Positions 33,782 to 43,400 of a stretch of DNA of 64,000 nucleotides are shown one piece after another. A program made the position numbers and the translations under genes. Numbering within the stretch: the stretch's first letter is position 1; each line of letters starts with the position of its first letter. The stretch is from G965267335 sp965267335 (GTDB lineage Bacteria > Bacteroidota > Bacteroidia > Cytophagales > JAAEPT01). Where the stretch lies: the NCBI GenBank assembly GCA_965267335.1, contig OZ253953.1:1240001-1304000 (forward strand), given 5' to 3'. The notes below the pieces were generated by a model, which saw only the letters and a program-made list of their open reading frames with translations, was not told the DNA's origin and ran no database searches.

Positions 33782-35050
33782 ATGCTTGGAAGACACATAC
33801 CGCTGGCAGAACGCACAAGGCCCACCACATTAGATCAGATATCAGGTCAGGAGCATCTGGTAGGAAAAGACGGGGTGTTACGCAAAGTTATCGAAACAGG
33901 AAGCGTGCCATCAATGATACTCTGGGGGCCTCCAGGTGTAGGAAAAACTACATTGGCCAATATAATCTCTCAAAGTGTTAAAGCTTCTTTTTTTACGCTA
34001 AGTGCCATTAGCTCGGGAGTCAAAGAAGTGAGAGAAGTCATTCATAAGGCGGCCGGCCTTCAGAAAACCATACTGTTTATTGATGAGATCCATCGTTTTA
34101 GCAAATCGCAACAAGACGCTTTACTGGGAGCGGTTGAAAGGGGAACGATTACACTCATTGGAGCAACAACAGAAAATCCTTCTTTCGAGGTGAATCAAGC
34201 TCTTTTGTCCAGATGCCAGGTCTATGTTTTGAAACCCTTGAGTGATGAAGACTTAGAAAACCTTCTGGATTCTGCTATTCGAGAAGATGCAGATCTTAAG
34301 AAAAGGAAAATAAAATTGAAGGAATCAGATGCCTTGCTGAAACTCAGTGGGGGTGATGCCAGAAAGCTGATGAATTTATTGGAATTAGTAACAGACTCTG
34401 TGGTTGGTGAAGGTATCACGATTACCGATCAGTTAGTAAAGGATGTTGCTCAATCTAAGGCGGCTCGGTATGATAAAGGAGGAGAAATGCATTATGATAT
34501 AGTCTCTGCCTTTATTAAATCTATCCGGGGCAGTGATCCCAATGCTGCAGTGTACTGGTTAGCCCGGATGATTGAAGGAGGGGAGGATCCTAAGTTTATA
34601 GCGCGGAGGTTGCTTATTCTTGCCTCAGAAGATATTGGTAATGCCAACCCGACTGCTATTGTAATGGCCAATAATTGTTTTCAGGCTGTAAATGTCATCG
34701 GTTACCCTGAAGCAAGGATTATTCTGTCTCAATGTACGACCTACCTGGCTGCAAGTGCCAAAAGTAATGCTGCGTATATGGCCATTAATCAAGCGGTGTC
34801 ATTGGTAAGAGAGCATGGAGACTTACCTGTACCACTGGATTTAAGAGGAGCTTATACCAAGTTGAATAAGGATTTGGGTTATGGAAAAAATTACAAGTAC
34901 TCCCACGATTTTGAGAATAGCTTCAGTGGTCAGGAATATATGCCAGATGATATTGCCGGACGCAAATTATATGACCCAGGTAAGAATGCCAGAGAGGAGG
35001 AACTAAGGAAAAAGTTAAGGGCTTTGTGGGGGGAGAAGTATGGATACTGA
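33782..35050 (+). CDS. rarA: Replication-associated recombination protein A (RarA/MgsA)
   Basis: 422 aa AAA+ ATPase of the clamp-loader group. PLAERTRPTTLDQISGQEHLVG opens the protein, Walker A is WGPPGVGKTTLA near 47-58, Walker B TILFIDEIHRF, and sensor 1 IGATTENPSFEVN; the arginine-finger region LLSRCQVYVL follows. The C-terminal MgsA tetramerisation domain includes AVYWLARMIEGGEDPKFIARRLLILASEDIG. Acts at stalled replication forks. Divergent from the TPR gene by 68 bp. Confidence 0.95.
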   Translation: MLGRHIPLAERTRPTTLDQISGQEHLVGKDGVLRKVIETGSVPSMILWGPPGVGKTTLANIISQSVKASFFTLSAISSGVKEVREVIHKAAGLQKTILFIDEIHRFSKSQQDALLGAVERGTITLIGATTENPSFEVNQALLSRCQVYVLKPLSDEDLENLLDSAIREDADLKKRKIKLKESDALLKLSGGDARKLMNLLELVTDSVVGEGITITDQLVKDVAQSKAARYDKGGEMHYDIVSAFIKSIRGSDPNAAVYWLARMIEGGEDPKFIARRLLILASEDIGNANPTAIVMANNCFQAVNVIGYPEARIILSQCTTYLAASAKSNAAYMAINQAVSLVREHGDLPVPLDLRGAYTKLNKDLGYGKNYKYSHDFENSFSGQEYMPDDIAGRKLYDPGKNAREEELRKKLRALWGEKYGY

Positions 35051-35251
35051 AATGAATTCAGAATGAATATTGAAAAGTTAAGAATTGTAATTGAAAGCAA
35101 TACGACCAGAGCTGGACGTATATTTGATTTATTCGTTCAATTCTTGTAATAGCTATCCCGCAGGTCTGACCTCTTCGGCCTTGTCAAGAGCACGAGAAAT
35201 AGAATCAAAGGAGCGTGTAGAACAAAAACCTTAACTTCGTTTTTTTCAATC

Positions 35252-36358
35252 TTAATTTTTCACTTTTAATTTCTCCTTTATTCCTTTCGGTATAACCTCT
35301 TTGTGTACCATTATGGCTATAGTTTTCATCAAAAAATAAGATCGTGACATATAAATATAGCCTTGGTAGGGCCCTAATTCACCCCAAGAGTTTTTGATGA
35401 TATAGTATTTAGTTCCGTTTTTGTCATGAGCCATTCCTACAATGTGCATCAGATGATCATCCTCGGTTGTTTTATTATCAAAACCTTCTTGTCTTAGTTC
35501 CTGAGTGGGTTCTAATTCGGGGTAAGGCCTGGTTAAAAAACCGGCTACTTTTTTCGGTGGATTCTCAGGATCAGGAAGTACGGCCAAACCAAACCGGGCT
35601 ACAAATGTTTTTTCACTTACATCTCCGTCCCAGCTGATGGTATAGCCCTTGTCAATGGAACTATCAACTATTTGTTCAAATTCGTCAAGTGGTACATTAT
35701 AATATTCGTCATGAGAAAAATTGTCAGGAATTTCCAGAGAGAACTTAGAGTAGAATGGATGGTGAGTAAATGAAGTGATCTCCACATAGTCTATAGGGTT
35801 CAACTGAAGATATTGATCACAATATTCAATACCTGTGTCAACTATGGAATCATGTCCCATAGCACCATATTGGGCATCTAGTAATTGGTAGACAGTATCA
35901 AGGTATATTTTTTGATAAGCTTCATTTGCAATAGCGGAGTCCAATAGTGATTTGATCCTTTCGGTATTTTCTCCACCCTTGACTAATTGCCAAATATTGG
36001 TGCTGTCCTTTTCAGGAATGATGCCGACCAGTGCAATGGTATTCATTACATCATGAGCGAGGCTACCCCCGCTAAGAGTACTTGTGCCATCAGAGCTCAG
36101 GTATTTTGTGATTTTCCTGGGGTATAAATTTCGTACGATGTAACGTTCAGATAGGTCTATTGTGTCATTCTTTGTTCTAATGATTTCAGATTCAATAAAG
36201 GAGATGGTAGAAAAACACCAACAGGTGCTGGATCGATATTGATTTTTTACCGGTGTATGTGGGAGAAGGGTGTCAATTGAAAAGCGATAACCGGACTGGC
36301 CATAGGAGCCAAGACCGGTTATCGAAATCAAGAAAAAGATTATAAGTCTCTTTATCAT
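35252..36358 (-). CDS. Secreted papain-like (C1B / bleomycin hydrolase-type) cysteine peptidase
   Basis: 368 aa. Signal peptide 1-20 (ends GSYGQ). Papain-type residues are visible: oxyanion Gln40 and nucleophile Cys46 in VKNQYRSSTCWCFS (spacing 6, as in papain), His in DDHLMHIVGMAHD, and Asn in YIIKNSWG. SERYIVRNLYPRK and the long insertion before the His resemble aminopeptidase C / bleomycin hydrolase rather than papain proper. The signal peptide is unlike cytosolic PepC, so it acts outside the cytoplasm. Overlaps the upstream gene by 4 bp (ATGA), hence the same transcript. Confidence 0.82.
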   Translation of the reverse strand: MIKRLIIFFLISITGLGSYGQSGYRFSIDTLLPHTPVKNQYRSSTCWCFSTISFIESEIIRTKNDTIDLSERYIVRNLYPRKITKYLSSDGTSTLSGGSLAHDVMNTIALVGIIPEKDSTNIWQLVKGGENTERIKSLLDSAIANEAYQKIYLDTVYQLLDAQYGAMGHDSIVDTGIEYCDQYLQLNPIDYVEITSFTHHPFYSKFSLEIPDNFSHDEYYNVPLDEFEQIVDSSIDKGYTISWDGDVSEKTFVARFGLAVLPDPENPPKKVAGFLTRPYPELEPTQELRQEGFDNKTTEDDHLMHIVGMAHDKNGTKYYIIKNSWGELGPYQGYIYMSRSYFLMKTIAIMVHKEVIPKGIKEKLKVKN

Positions 36359-37539
36359 TTATTTGCTTCGTATCGTTTTTTCTCGTCATCCAACAATACT
36401 TTCAAAGCATTCGCTTCTCTTTCGTATTTGTTGTATTTCATAAGTTTCGCTTTGGAAATATATGTTTGAGCTTTGGTGTAATCTTGTGCAAAGATCGCGC
36501 ATTCTGCAATATTTACATAGGTTGCTGCAGTTACTTTACCATCGATTCTTGCCTTTTTATTGTCTGGCTGTGAATCTTTTAAAGCTTTTTCCCACCACTC
36601 TATCGCTTTATTTAATTTGTCGTTGGCTGTAGCTCTATTAGCTTCATCAGACAAGGCGCTGAATCCGGCAATTGCAAGCACATACGCCTCCTCATATTCA
36701 GGATAGTCAAATTTCTTCGGTTTGACCGTGAAGATTTCAGAGTTTCTGGTGATTCTGGTAAAACCATAGTTGTTGTCCAGAACACCTCCGAGTCTTGACA
36801 TGGCTCCTCTGACAGCATTTTCGTCCAGTTGAGCCAGGAATGAATTTTCGTACAACTCCCAATACTGTGTGAGGGCAGTAGTATTGTCAAATTCTATCGT
36901 ATTGGCATTGCTGTAAGTACTGAATTCGGCAAGATCCTGCTCGTCAATTACGGTGCCTTTGTTTTCCAGTTTGATGCTTATGGGTACTCTATATTTTACC
37001 TGATAGTAATATTTGTTTACAGGCACTCGGGTTCCATCAGAGTTTTTTACATAAGTCTTTTTTGTTTGTAATACAGGAGCCTGACTCTGGAATCCACCTA
37101 CGCTGGCTGTAATAGTTACCGGGTTTGATCCACCGGTCTCATAGCCTGTGAGTTTAATATATGAGCTCGCAAATTCTTCTGCATCATATAATTTCTGGAT
37201 ATATCCTCCTGATGCCATTGTGGGCTGTTTGGGTGCTCCGGATAGAAGTAAACTGGCAGCAGACGTTGATTTTGCCGTAGCTCTGTGATGGTCGTCAAGA
37301 GCTCTTTGGTAGCTGGCAAGAGAATCCAATAGTGCATTCATTTGAGCTTTTTTCTTTGCATCAACCTCAGCTTCGTAGGTAAATACAACTTTAGGATCAA
37401 CCCCATCAATGGATTTGTCCAAGGGCTTTAATGGTTTTCGAATATAAGTGTAGGTAGTTCTTTCCTTTTTAACGTTTTGGGCCTGAAGATTCCCGATAAC
37501 GAGGAAAGATGTAATAATCAGTAGTAGTTGTTTTTTCAT
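36355..37539 (-). CDS. Secreted protein of unknown function with C-terminal TPR-like helices
   Basis: 394 aa from the ATG at 37539, which gives a clear signal peptide (KKQLLLIITSFLVIGNLQAQ). The frame is open a further 92 codons upstream, but that stretch lacks secretion or family character and overlaps the divergent amidotransferase gene, so it is not used. Residues about 30-90 contain an Ala/Lys/Asp-rich helix, 110-300 are mixed beta, and 300-390 have helical repeats (NKAIEWWEKALKDSQPDNKKARI; NIAECAIFAQDYTKAQTYISKAKLM) like TPRs. First gene of a two-gene unit with the C1 peptidase; it could be that enzyme's partner or carrier. No named family recognised. Confidence 0.65.
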   Translation of the reverse strand: MKKQLLLIITSFLVIGNLQAQNVKKERTTYTYIRKPLKPLDKSIDGVDPKVVFTYEAEVDAKKKAQMNALLDSLASYQRALDDHHRATAKSTSAASLLLSGAPKQPTMASGGYIQKLYDAEEFASSYIKLTGYETGGSNPVTITASVGGFQSQAPVLQTKKTYVKNSDGTRVPVNKYYYQVKYRVPISIKLENKGTVIDEQDLAEFSTYSNANTIEFDNTTALTQYWELYENSFLAQLDENAVRGAMSRLGGVLDNNYGFTRITRNSEIFTVKPKKFDYPEYEEAYVLAIAGFSALSDEANRATANDKLNKAIEWWEKALKDSQPDNKKARIDGKVTAATYVNIAECAIFAQDYTKAQTYISKAKLMKYNKYEREANALKVLLDDEKKRYEANK

Positions 37540-37687
37540 AATCATTTGGGTTAACGCTGAATTACGTATTATTATCTGGTGATGTAATTCAGCTTGAAAA
37601 TATCTGAATTCTATGTTTACAACGAAATTTCGCCATTGTGGTTTGGTAAGAGACAAAATTTGTGCCGAAGATTGGTTAACTTCCGAA

Positions 37688-38248
37688 ATGATCGTGATAA
37701 TCAACTGTGGTAGCTCTAAAACTCCCTTTTTCGAGGAGATAGTTTCAGGCTTTGACCTCGAATGTGAAATAGTTAAACTCGACAATATCAATATTGGGCA
37801 AGTTAGTAATAGCAATGGTGTTATTGTGAGTGGAGCCCCGATTTTGCTTACAGAAGTGGATCAGCAACCTTATCTGGACCGGTTGTCTTTTTTGAAAGAA
37901 ATAAGCATTCCAGTACTTGGTGTCTGTTTTGGCCATCAGATTCTTGGAATGCTTCATGGAGCTGAAGTTGATCGGTGCAAGGAGGATAGATCATGGCAAA
38001 ATATAAGACAAGTAACTCCGAGTACCTTGTTTGAAGGGATAGATGTCGAAGCAGAATTTATGGAAGATCACTGTGAGTGTATTTCTCTCCCTGAAGAATT
38101 TTTACATACGGCAACCTCAGAAATTTGTGAGGTAGAAGGTATGCAACATCGGAGTAAACCTATGTTTGGTGTTCAATTTCATCCCGAGGTCTCAGGAACG
38201 AATGGAGTCCGTCTTTTAGAGAATTTTTGCAAGGGCTGTATGAAATAA
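37688..38248 (+). CDS. Class I glutamine amidotransferase (GuaA-N-like), stand-alone
   Basis: 186 aa from the ATG at 37688 (MIVIINCGSS); the frame extends 25 codons upstream without family character. The GATase triad is complete: nucleophile Cys in VLGVCFGHQILG and the His/Glu in FGVQFHPEV. FEGIDVEAEFMEDHCECI resembles the GMP synthase amidotransferase region. Releases ammonia from glutamine for a partner synthetase; no partner is adjacent, so the acceptor reaction is unknown. Ends 21 bp before the SpmAB-like gene and may share its transcript. Confidence 0.8.
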   Translation: MIVIINCGSSKTPFFEEIVSGFDLECEIVKLDNINIGQVSNSNGVIVSGAPILLTEVDQQPYLDRLSFLKEISIPVLGVCFGHQILGMLHGAEVDRCKEDRSWQNIRQVTPSTLFEGIDVEAEFMEDHCECISLPEEFLHTATSEICEVEGMQHRSKPMFGVQFHPEVSGTNGVRLLENFCKGCMK

Positions 38249-38269
38249 TACTATCTTTGGGCGCATAAG

Positions 38270-39757
38270 ATGGCACTTCACTATCTCTTTATCATATTAT
38301 TCTTAATTCCTATCGGTATCGGTACCGGGAGATATTTTTTGGATCCAGATGCCGCCCTGGTCTTCCACAATATGATGGAAGCGACTTTTACATGGGGAGT
38401 GAAAGGAGTGAAGTTAATTTTATTTTTCATGTTGCCGATGACCATCCTTTGGATGGGACTATTGAACATTGCTGAAAAAAGTGGAGCGATTAAGGTTGTT
38501 TCATGGTTCATAAATCCGTTTTTCAGTAAGCTGTTTCCCGAAGTGCCCAAAGACCATCCAGCACGAGGTTCAATCATTATGAATTATGCCGCCAATATGT
38601 TGGGACTAGATAATGCCGCAACACCAGTTGGGTTAAGGGCGATAGGACAGTTACAAGAGATTAATCCAAACCCAAAAGTCGCGTCTAATGCTCAAATTAT
38701 GTTTTTGGTCCTGAATACCTCAGGGTTATCAATTATTCCTGTAGGTGTCTTTACTTTACGAGCCCAAGCCGAATCGGCAGATATTACCGGTGTATTCGTA
38801 CCCGTTTTGATTGCGACATACTTCGCCTCACTTGTCGCTTTGATAACAGTCAGTATCATTCAAAAAATTAACCTGTTTGATAAAGTAGTTTTAGCCTACA
38901 TCCTCGGGACACTTGGTCTTGTTATTTTCATTATGTGGTATTTCTCGGGTTTGGAAAGCGAGGAAGCAAAAAGTCTGGCTGCGCTTATCGGTGATTCCTT
39001 GTATATGGGCTTTATTGCGTTGTTTTTGCTTTTTGGCGCCATAAAAAAGACCAATCTCTTCGATGCATTTATTGATGGTGCAGTTGATGCATTCAATGTC
39101 TGTGTCAAAATCCTTCCTTACCTCATAGGGTTTATGGTAGCTGCCGGAGTTTTGGTTTCATCCGGGACCATGGATTTAATAATGGATGGATTGCGGGGTT
39201 TGGTGGGTAGTTCTGGTGCAGATACTGGTTTTGTTGAGGCAGTTCCGGTAGCTCTGCTCAAACCGGTAAATGGAAAGGCTGCACAGGGAATGGTATTGGA
39301 AGTCTTTAATCACTGCCGCGCCTGTGGTGGGGTGGAAGGAGCTGTTCAGGACACGGTACAATATTTTTCAGGTTACTACCTACCCATAGGTACCAAAGAT
39401 ACTGTTCAGCTAACGCATTTTGCTGTATCAGTGAATGATGGATTATTGTTTAATCAAATGCGAGATTCGGTGGGTATGTCTTACAGTGGATTGTTTGCCG
39501 GGGACTCTACCATGATACCCATACAATATAATGTGACTCCCGATAATGTTGCTGCTGCCTGTAAGTGTTGCGATACATTTGCGGGTAAGCTCGCCAGCAC
39601 CGTGCAGGGAACAACAGATACTACGTTTTATATCCTTGCGGTTTATTTCGGTTCGGTGGGGATTAAAAAAATCAGGTATGCTATGTGGGCTGGTCTTCTG
39701 GCTGACTTTGCTGGAATTGTAGCTGCCATTATTGTTTCCTACATTTTCTACACCTAA
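38270..39757 (+). CDS. SpmA-SpmB-like fusion, nucleoside-recognition/Gate domain membrane protein
   Basis: 495 aa with about ten membrane helices. The N-terminal half has the SpmA hallmark GSIIMNYAANMLGLDNAATPVGLRA (about 99-123). The C-terminal half has the SpmB-like segment IGFMVAAGVLVSSGTMDLIMDGLRGLV. Between the halves lies a soluble insert, and in the SpmB part a Cys-rich NHCRACGGVEGA / AAACKCCDTFAG pattern is visible. In Bacillus these are separate spore-core dehydration proteins; fused homologues occur widely in non-sporulating Bacteroidota, with unknown transport substrate. Confidence 0.85.
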   Translation: MALHYLFIILFLIPIGIGTGRYFLDPDAALVFHNMMEATFTWGVKGVKLILFFMLPMTILWMGLLNIAEKSGAIKVVSWFINPFFSKLFPEVPKDHPARGSIIMNYAANMLGLDNAATPVGLRAIGQLQEINPNPKVASNAQIMFLVLNTSGLSIIPVGVFTLRAQAESADITGVFVPVLIATYFASLVALITVSIIQKINLFDKVVLAYILGTLGLVIFIMWYFSGLESEEAKSLAALIGDSLYMGFIALFLLFGAIKKTNLFDAFIDGAVDAFNVCVKILPYLIGFMVAAGVLVSSGTMDLIMDGLRGLVGSSGADTGFVEAVPVALLKPVNGKAAQGMVLEVFNHCRACGGVEGAVQDTVQYFSGYYLPIGTKDTVQLTHFAVSVNDGLLFNQMRDSVGMSYSGLFAGDSTMIPIQYNVTPDNVAAACKCCDTFAGKLASTVQGTTDTTFYILAVYFGSVGIKKIRYAMWAGLLADFAGIVAAIIVSYIFYT

Positions 39758-40441
39758 TTACAATGTAGCTGGATTCATATGTAAGAATGCCTTTCTGAAT
39801 CCAATACATAACTTGTCCCTGTATATTTTTAGTGAAATGTAACTGATTGAAAATCTAGCCTCTATCCGTTTGTGAATTTCAAGTAACTGGGATGTTTCTT
39901 GTAAAAACTCTATTTAGGTAGAGTACTTTTTTCTGTTTTTTTGCAAATGGTATTAAGAAGACAAGAAGGTGAAAATATTGTCCGGGAAGGAACCCAAGAA
40001 AGCGATGTGGCATCATTATCTCTGAAACTGCTTTTTCTGCGCATGAATGCTATATTTTGTGGAAAATGTCCGGAGTTTGTGCACTTTTTTTACCTCATAA
40101 TCCGGCCTTTTTTGGTACTCATATGGGACAAATAGTCAGTCATGGTCCCTAAAATGGTTTCAGAACGCCTTACAATTCTGACTCTTAGCAATCACCTTTC
40201 ATAAAAATAACTTAACGTATAGTTACCAGACTTACACGGAACTTTAATGAGGTTTAGCACTTTATGAGTGCTTTTAGTTAAAAAGTTGCCTCTTGAGCGG
40301 AGGCATATTGAGTGAAAAATTATCGGGATTAAATATACTGGGGTCTATGCGCCTGACCTTGGTGTAGGACTGTATCCAAATATCTCACTCTATTACTCAA
40401 TTGTATGAAAACGAAACTAGTTACACTTAACGACCTGAGAA
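39758..40441. other. Gene-free 684-bp interval upstream of giant gene 1
   Basis: Contains two weak hairpins, GGATTCA...TGAATCC (39771-39802) and GCCTC...GAGGC (40288-40304). A 37-codon frame from 40405 overlaps the start of the giant gene in another phase and has no family character. A long untranslated leader or an unrecognised promoter for the adhesin gene is plausible; nothing firmer can be said. Confidence 0.4.
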
Positions 40442-43400
40442 ATGAAACCTCGAACTTACTTTACCCGAACGGTGACGTCAGTGATTTTTTCACTTATGTC
40501 ATTTTTAATTCTTTTTAGCACTCCGGACACGGCAAAGGCACAAACCTGTGTGTTTCCTTCAAGAATACCTTATGAATGGCCGGGACATAACAATTGGTTT
40601 ATGGCACCAAACTTATGGACCGGTAGTGTGATTGATATGTCGAGTGGTGTGGTAACTACAGTTGGAGCCGTAGGAAATGCGGTTACAAGTTATGAGGGAG
40701 TTGCTGCCGCGAGTGATGACAATGGGAATCTCCTTTTTTATACCAACGGAAGAATACTATGGACGGGTACAGGAGCCGGAGCCACACAAATGTACACTGG
40801 GCTGTTGGAAGGAAACGAAAATGGGTCAACGGGAAATAATGGTAGTGCTTCACAGGGAATTATCGTTGTAAAGCATCCTCTGGAACCGGATGTGTTTCAT
40901 ATTTTTACTACTGATGATGTGCAGAGTACAAACATTGGATTAAATCATTTTACTTTTGATGCGGCAGGTAATAATCTTTCAGGTCCAACCCGACTTGGAA
41001 CATACAGGCCTTCCGAAGGTATTGCAGCGACCTTTCACGAAAACGGAGTCGATATATGGGTTACCGTTATGAGGCAAGGCAGTAACGACTTTTATTCATA
41101 TTTGGTGACCTGCAATGGTGTCAATACAACTCCTGTTATTTCGGCCGGTATGGCACCAAGTGCAACAGGACAACAAGGACGAGGTGGTTTGGCGTTCTCC
41201 TGGGATGGTAATTATTTTGCGCAAGCACATCCTGTTTCCTGGCCTGATAGTAGAGTTTCAATTTATCGTTTTAACAAGCTGACCGGGCAAGTATATGACC
41301 CCAGACATTTATCATTGGCGAATGCACCGTACGATGTTATTTTCTCTCCTGACAATCAGCGAGTTTTCGTTTCAAATCAAAATGGCACATTGGATTATCT
41401 CGATATTTCCAGTTGGAATGCGGCCACCATGTTAGCTTCATATACTTCTACTGGAATAAGTACAACTTATGCTGCTATGGAACTTGGTCCGGATGGGAGC
41501 TTATATTTATCAAGTGGTGTCCCGGCAGCTGGTTTTATGCGAAGAGTTAACCAGAATATAAATACAGCGACTAGTTTTTCGACCAGTAATGTGGCTGGTA
41601 CATCAGGACAATCTTCATTGGGCATGACCACAATGTTTATTCCACCTGCAGAAGAGCCCGACATTATAGAGGTTGGTCCATTTTGCGATAGTGATGCACC
41701 GGTCGATTTAAGTACTGTATGGCTTTGTGATGGTGGTGATGCGGAGGATCCCTCAATTGCTACCTATTCAGGTACTGGTATCACTGATGCATTCAACGGA
41801 GTTTTTGACCCTGGTACTGCCGGCCCGGGAACTCATCAGATTATTTTTCAAAGATGTTCAGTTGATGACACAATTGATATTGTGGTAAATAGTTGTGGAG
41901 GGTGTACGCCACCAACAGGCTTGTCTGTGACTCCAGACCCTGCAAATCTTTGTATTGGTGATAATCAGGGTTTTACCGTTTCGTGGAGTGGTACTGCGAC
42001 TCTTGACGAGTATTATATCACATGGGTCGATAATTCCGCTTCAACAACTCAGGGGCCGACCGCTGAGAGCACTTCAGGAGCGGAGGACTATACTTTGAAT
42101 AATGCACAACTCAGTCATGATGGTACCTGGACGGTAAGAATAGAAGATGGAAATAATGGAGATGCGTCTTGCTATGATGAGGTGACATTTGATGTGAATG
42201 TTAATCCTGATCCTGTTGCAAACGCAGGCACAGACGATAGCTTCTGTGATGGACAAGGCAATGCAACAATTACGGCCACTGGAGGTGGAACCTACAGCTG
42301 GGACAATGGTCTCGGAGCAGGAGCAAGCCATACGGTAACGCCAGCGGCAACGACAACTTACGTAGTGACGGTAACAGACGGTAACGGATGTACTGACACA
42401 GACGATGTAATCATTACAGTTGATCCACTACCGACAGCAGACGCAGGTACAGACGATAGCTTCTGTGATGGACAGGGTAATGCGACTATTACTGCCACAG
42501 GCGGAGGAACATACAGCTGGGACAATGGTCTGGGAGCAGGCGCGAGTCATACAGTAACGCCAGCTGCGACCACAACTTACGTAGTAACGGTAACAGATGG
42601 CAACGGCTGTACTGACACAGACGATGTAATCATTACGGTTGACCCACTACCCACAGCGGACGCAGGTACAGACGACAGCTTCTGTGACGGTCAGGGCAAT
42701 GCAACGATTACTGCCACTGGAGGTGGAACCTATTCATGGGACAATGGTCTTGGAGCAGGCGCAAGTCATACAGTAACACCTGCCGCAACAACCACTTATG
42801 TAGTGACTGTAACAGACGGTAACGGCTGTACGGATACAGACGATGTAATCATTACAGTTGATCCACTGCCCACAGCGGACGCGGGCACAGACGACAGCTT
42901 CTGTGACGGCCAAGGAAATGCAACGATTACAGCCACAGGCGGTGGAACCTATTCATGGGACAATGGTCTCGGTGCAGGAGCCAGCCATACAGTAACACCA
43001 GCCGCAACAACCACTTACGTAGTAACGGTAACAGATGGCAATGGCTGTACGGATACAGATAATGTAATCATTACAGTTGATCCACTACCAACAGCAGACG
43101 CAGGAGCAGATGTATCGATTTGTCCGGCCGGCTCAACGACACTGACAGCCAGTGGAGCGACTACCTATAACTGGGATAACGGTCTTGGGGCAGGAGCGAG
43201 TCACACGGTGTCACCAGCCGCTACTACAACTTATATAGTAACAGCAACAGATGGCAATGGTTGTACAGATACCGATGATGTGACGGTCACTGTTAATGCA
43301 GCTCTACCGGTAAGCGCTGGAACCGATACTGCGATATGTGTTGGCGCATCAGTGACCCTGACAGGTACAGGAGCAGTGAACTACACCTGGGACAATGGTC

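Noticed and set aside
37613..37687. 25-codon N-terminal extension of the amidotransferase.
   Set aside because: The class I GATase fold starts at MIVIINCGSS; the extension adds no conserved sequence.
37540..37815. 92-codon N-terminal extension of the secreted protein at 36355-37539.
   Set aside because: The internal ATG at 37539 begins a proper signal peptide; the extension overlaps the divergent amidotransferase gene and lacks protein-like character.
39941..40135. 64-codon plus-strand frame upstream of giant gene 1.
   Set aside because: TTG start, no ribosome-binding site, no recognisable domain; it looks like a chance frame.
40405..40518. 37-codon ATG frame overlapping the start of giant gene 1 in another phase.
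   Set aside because: Could be imagined as a leader peptide, but it has no regulatory features or hydrophobic or repeat pattern to support that.
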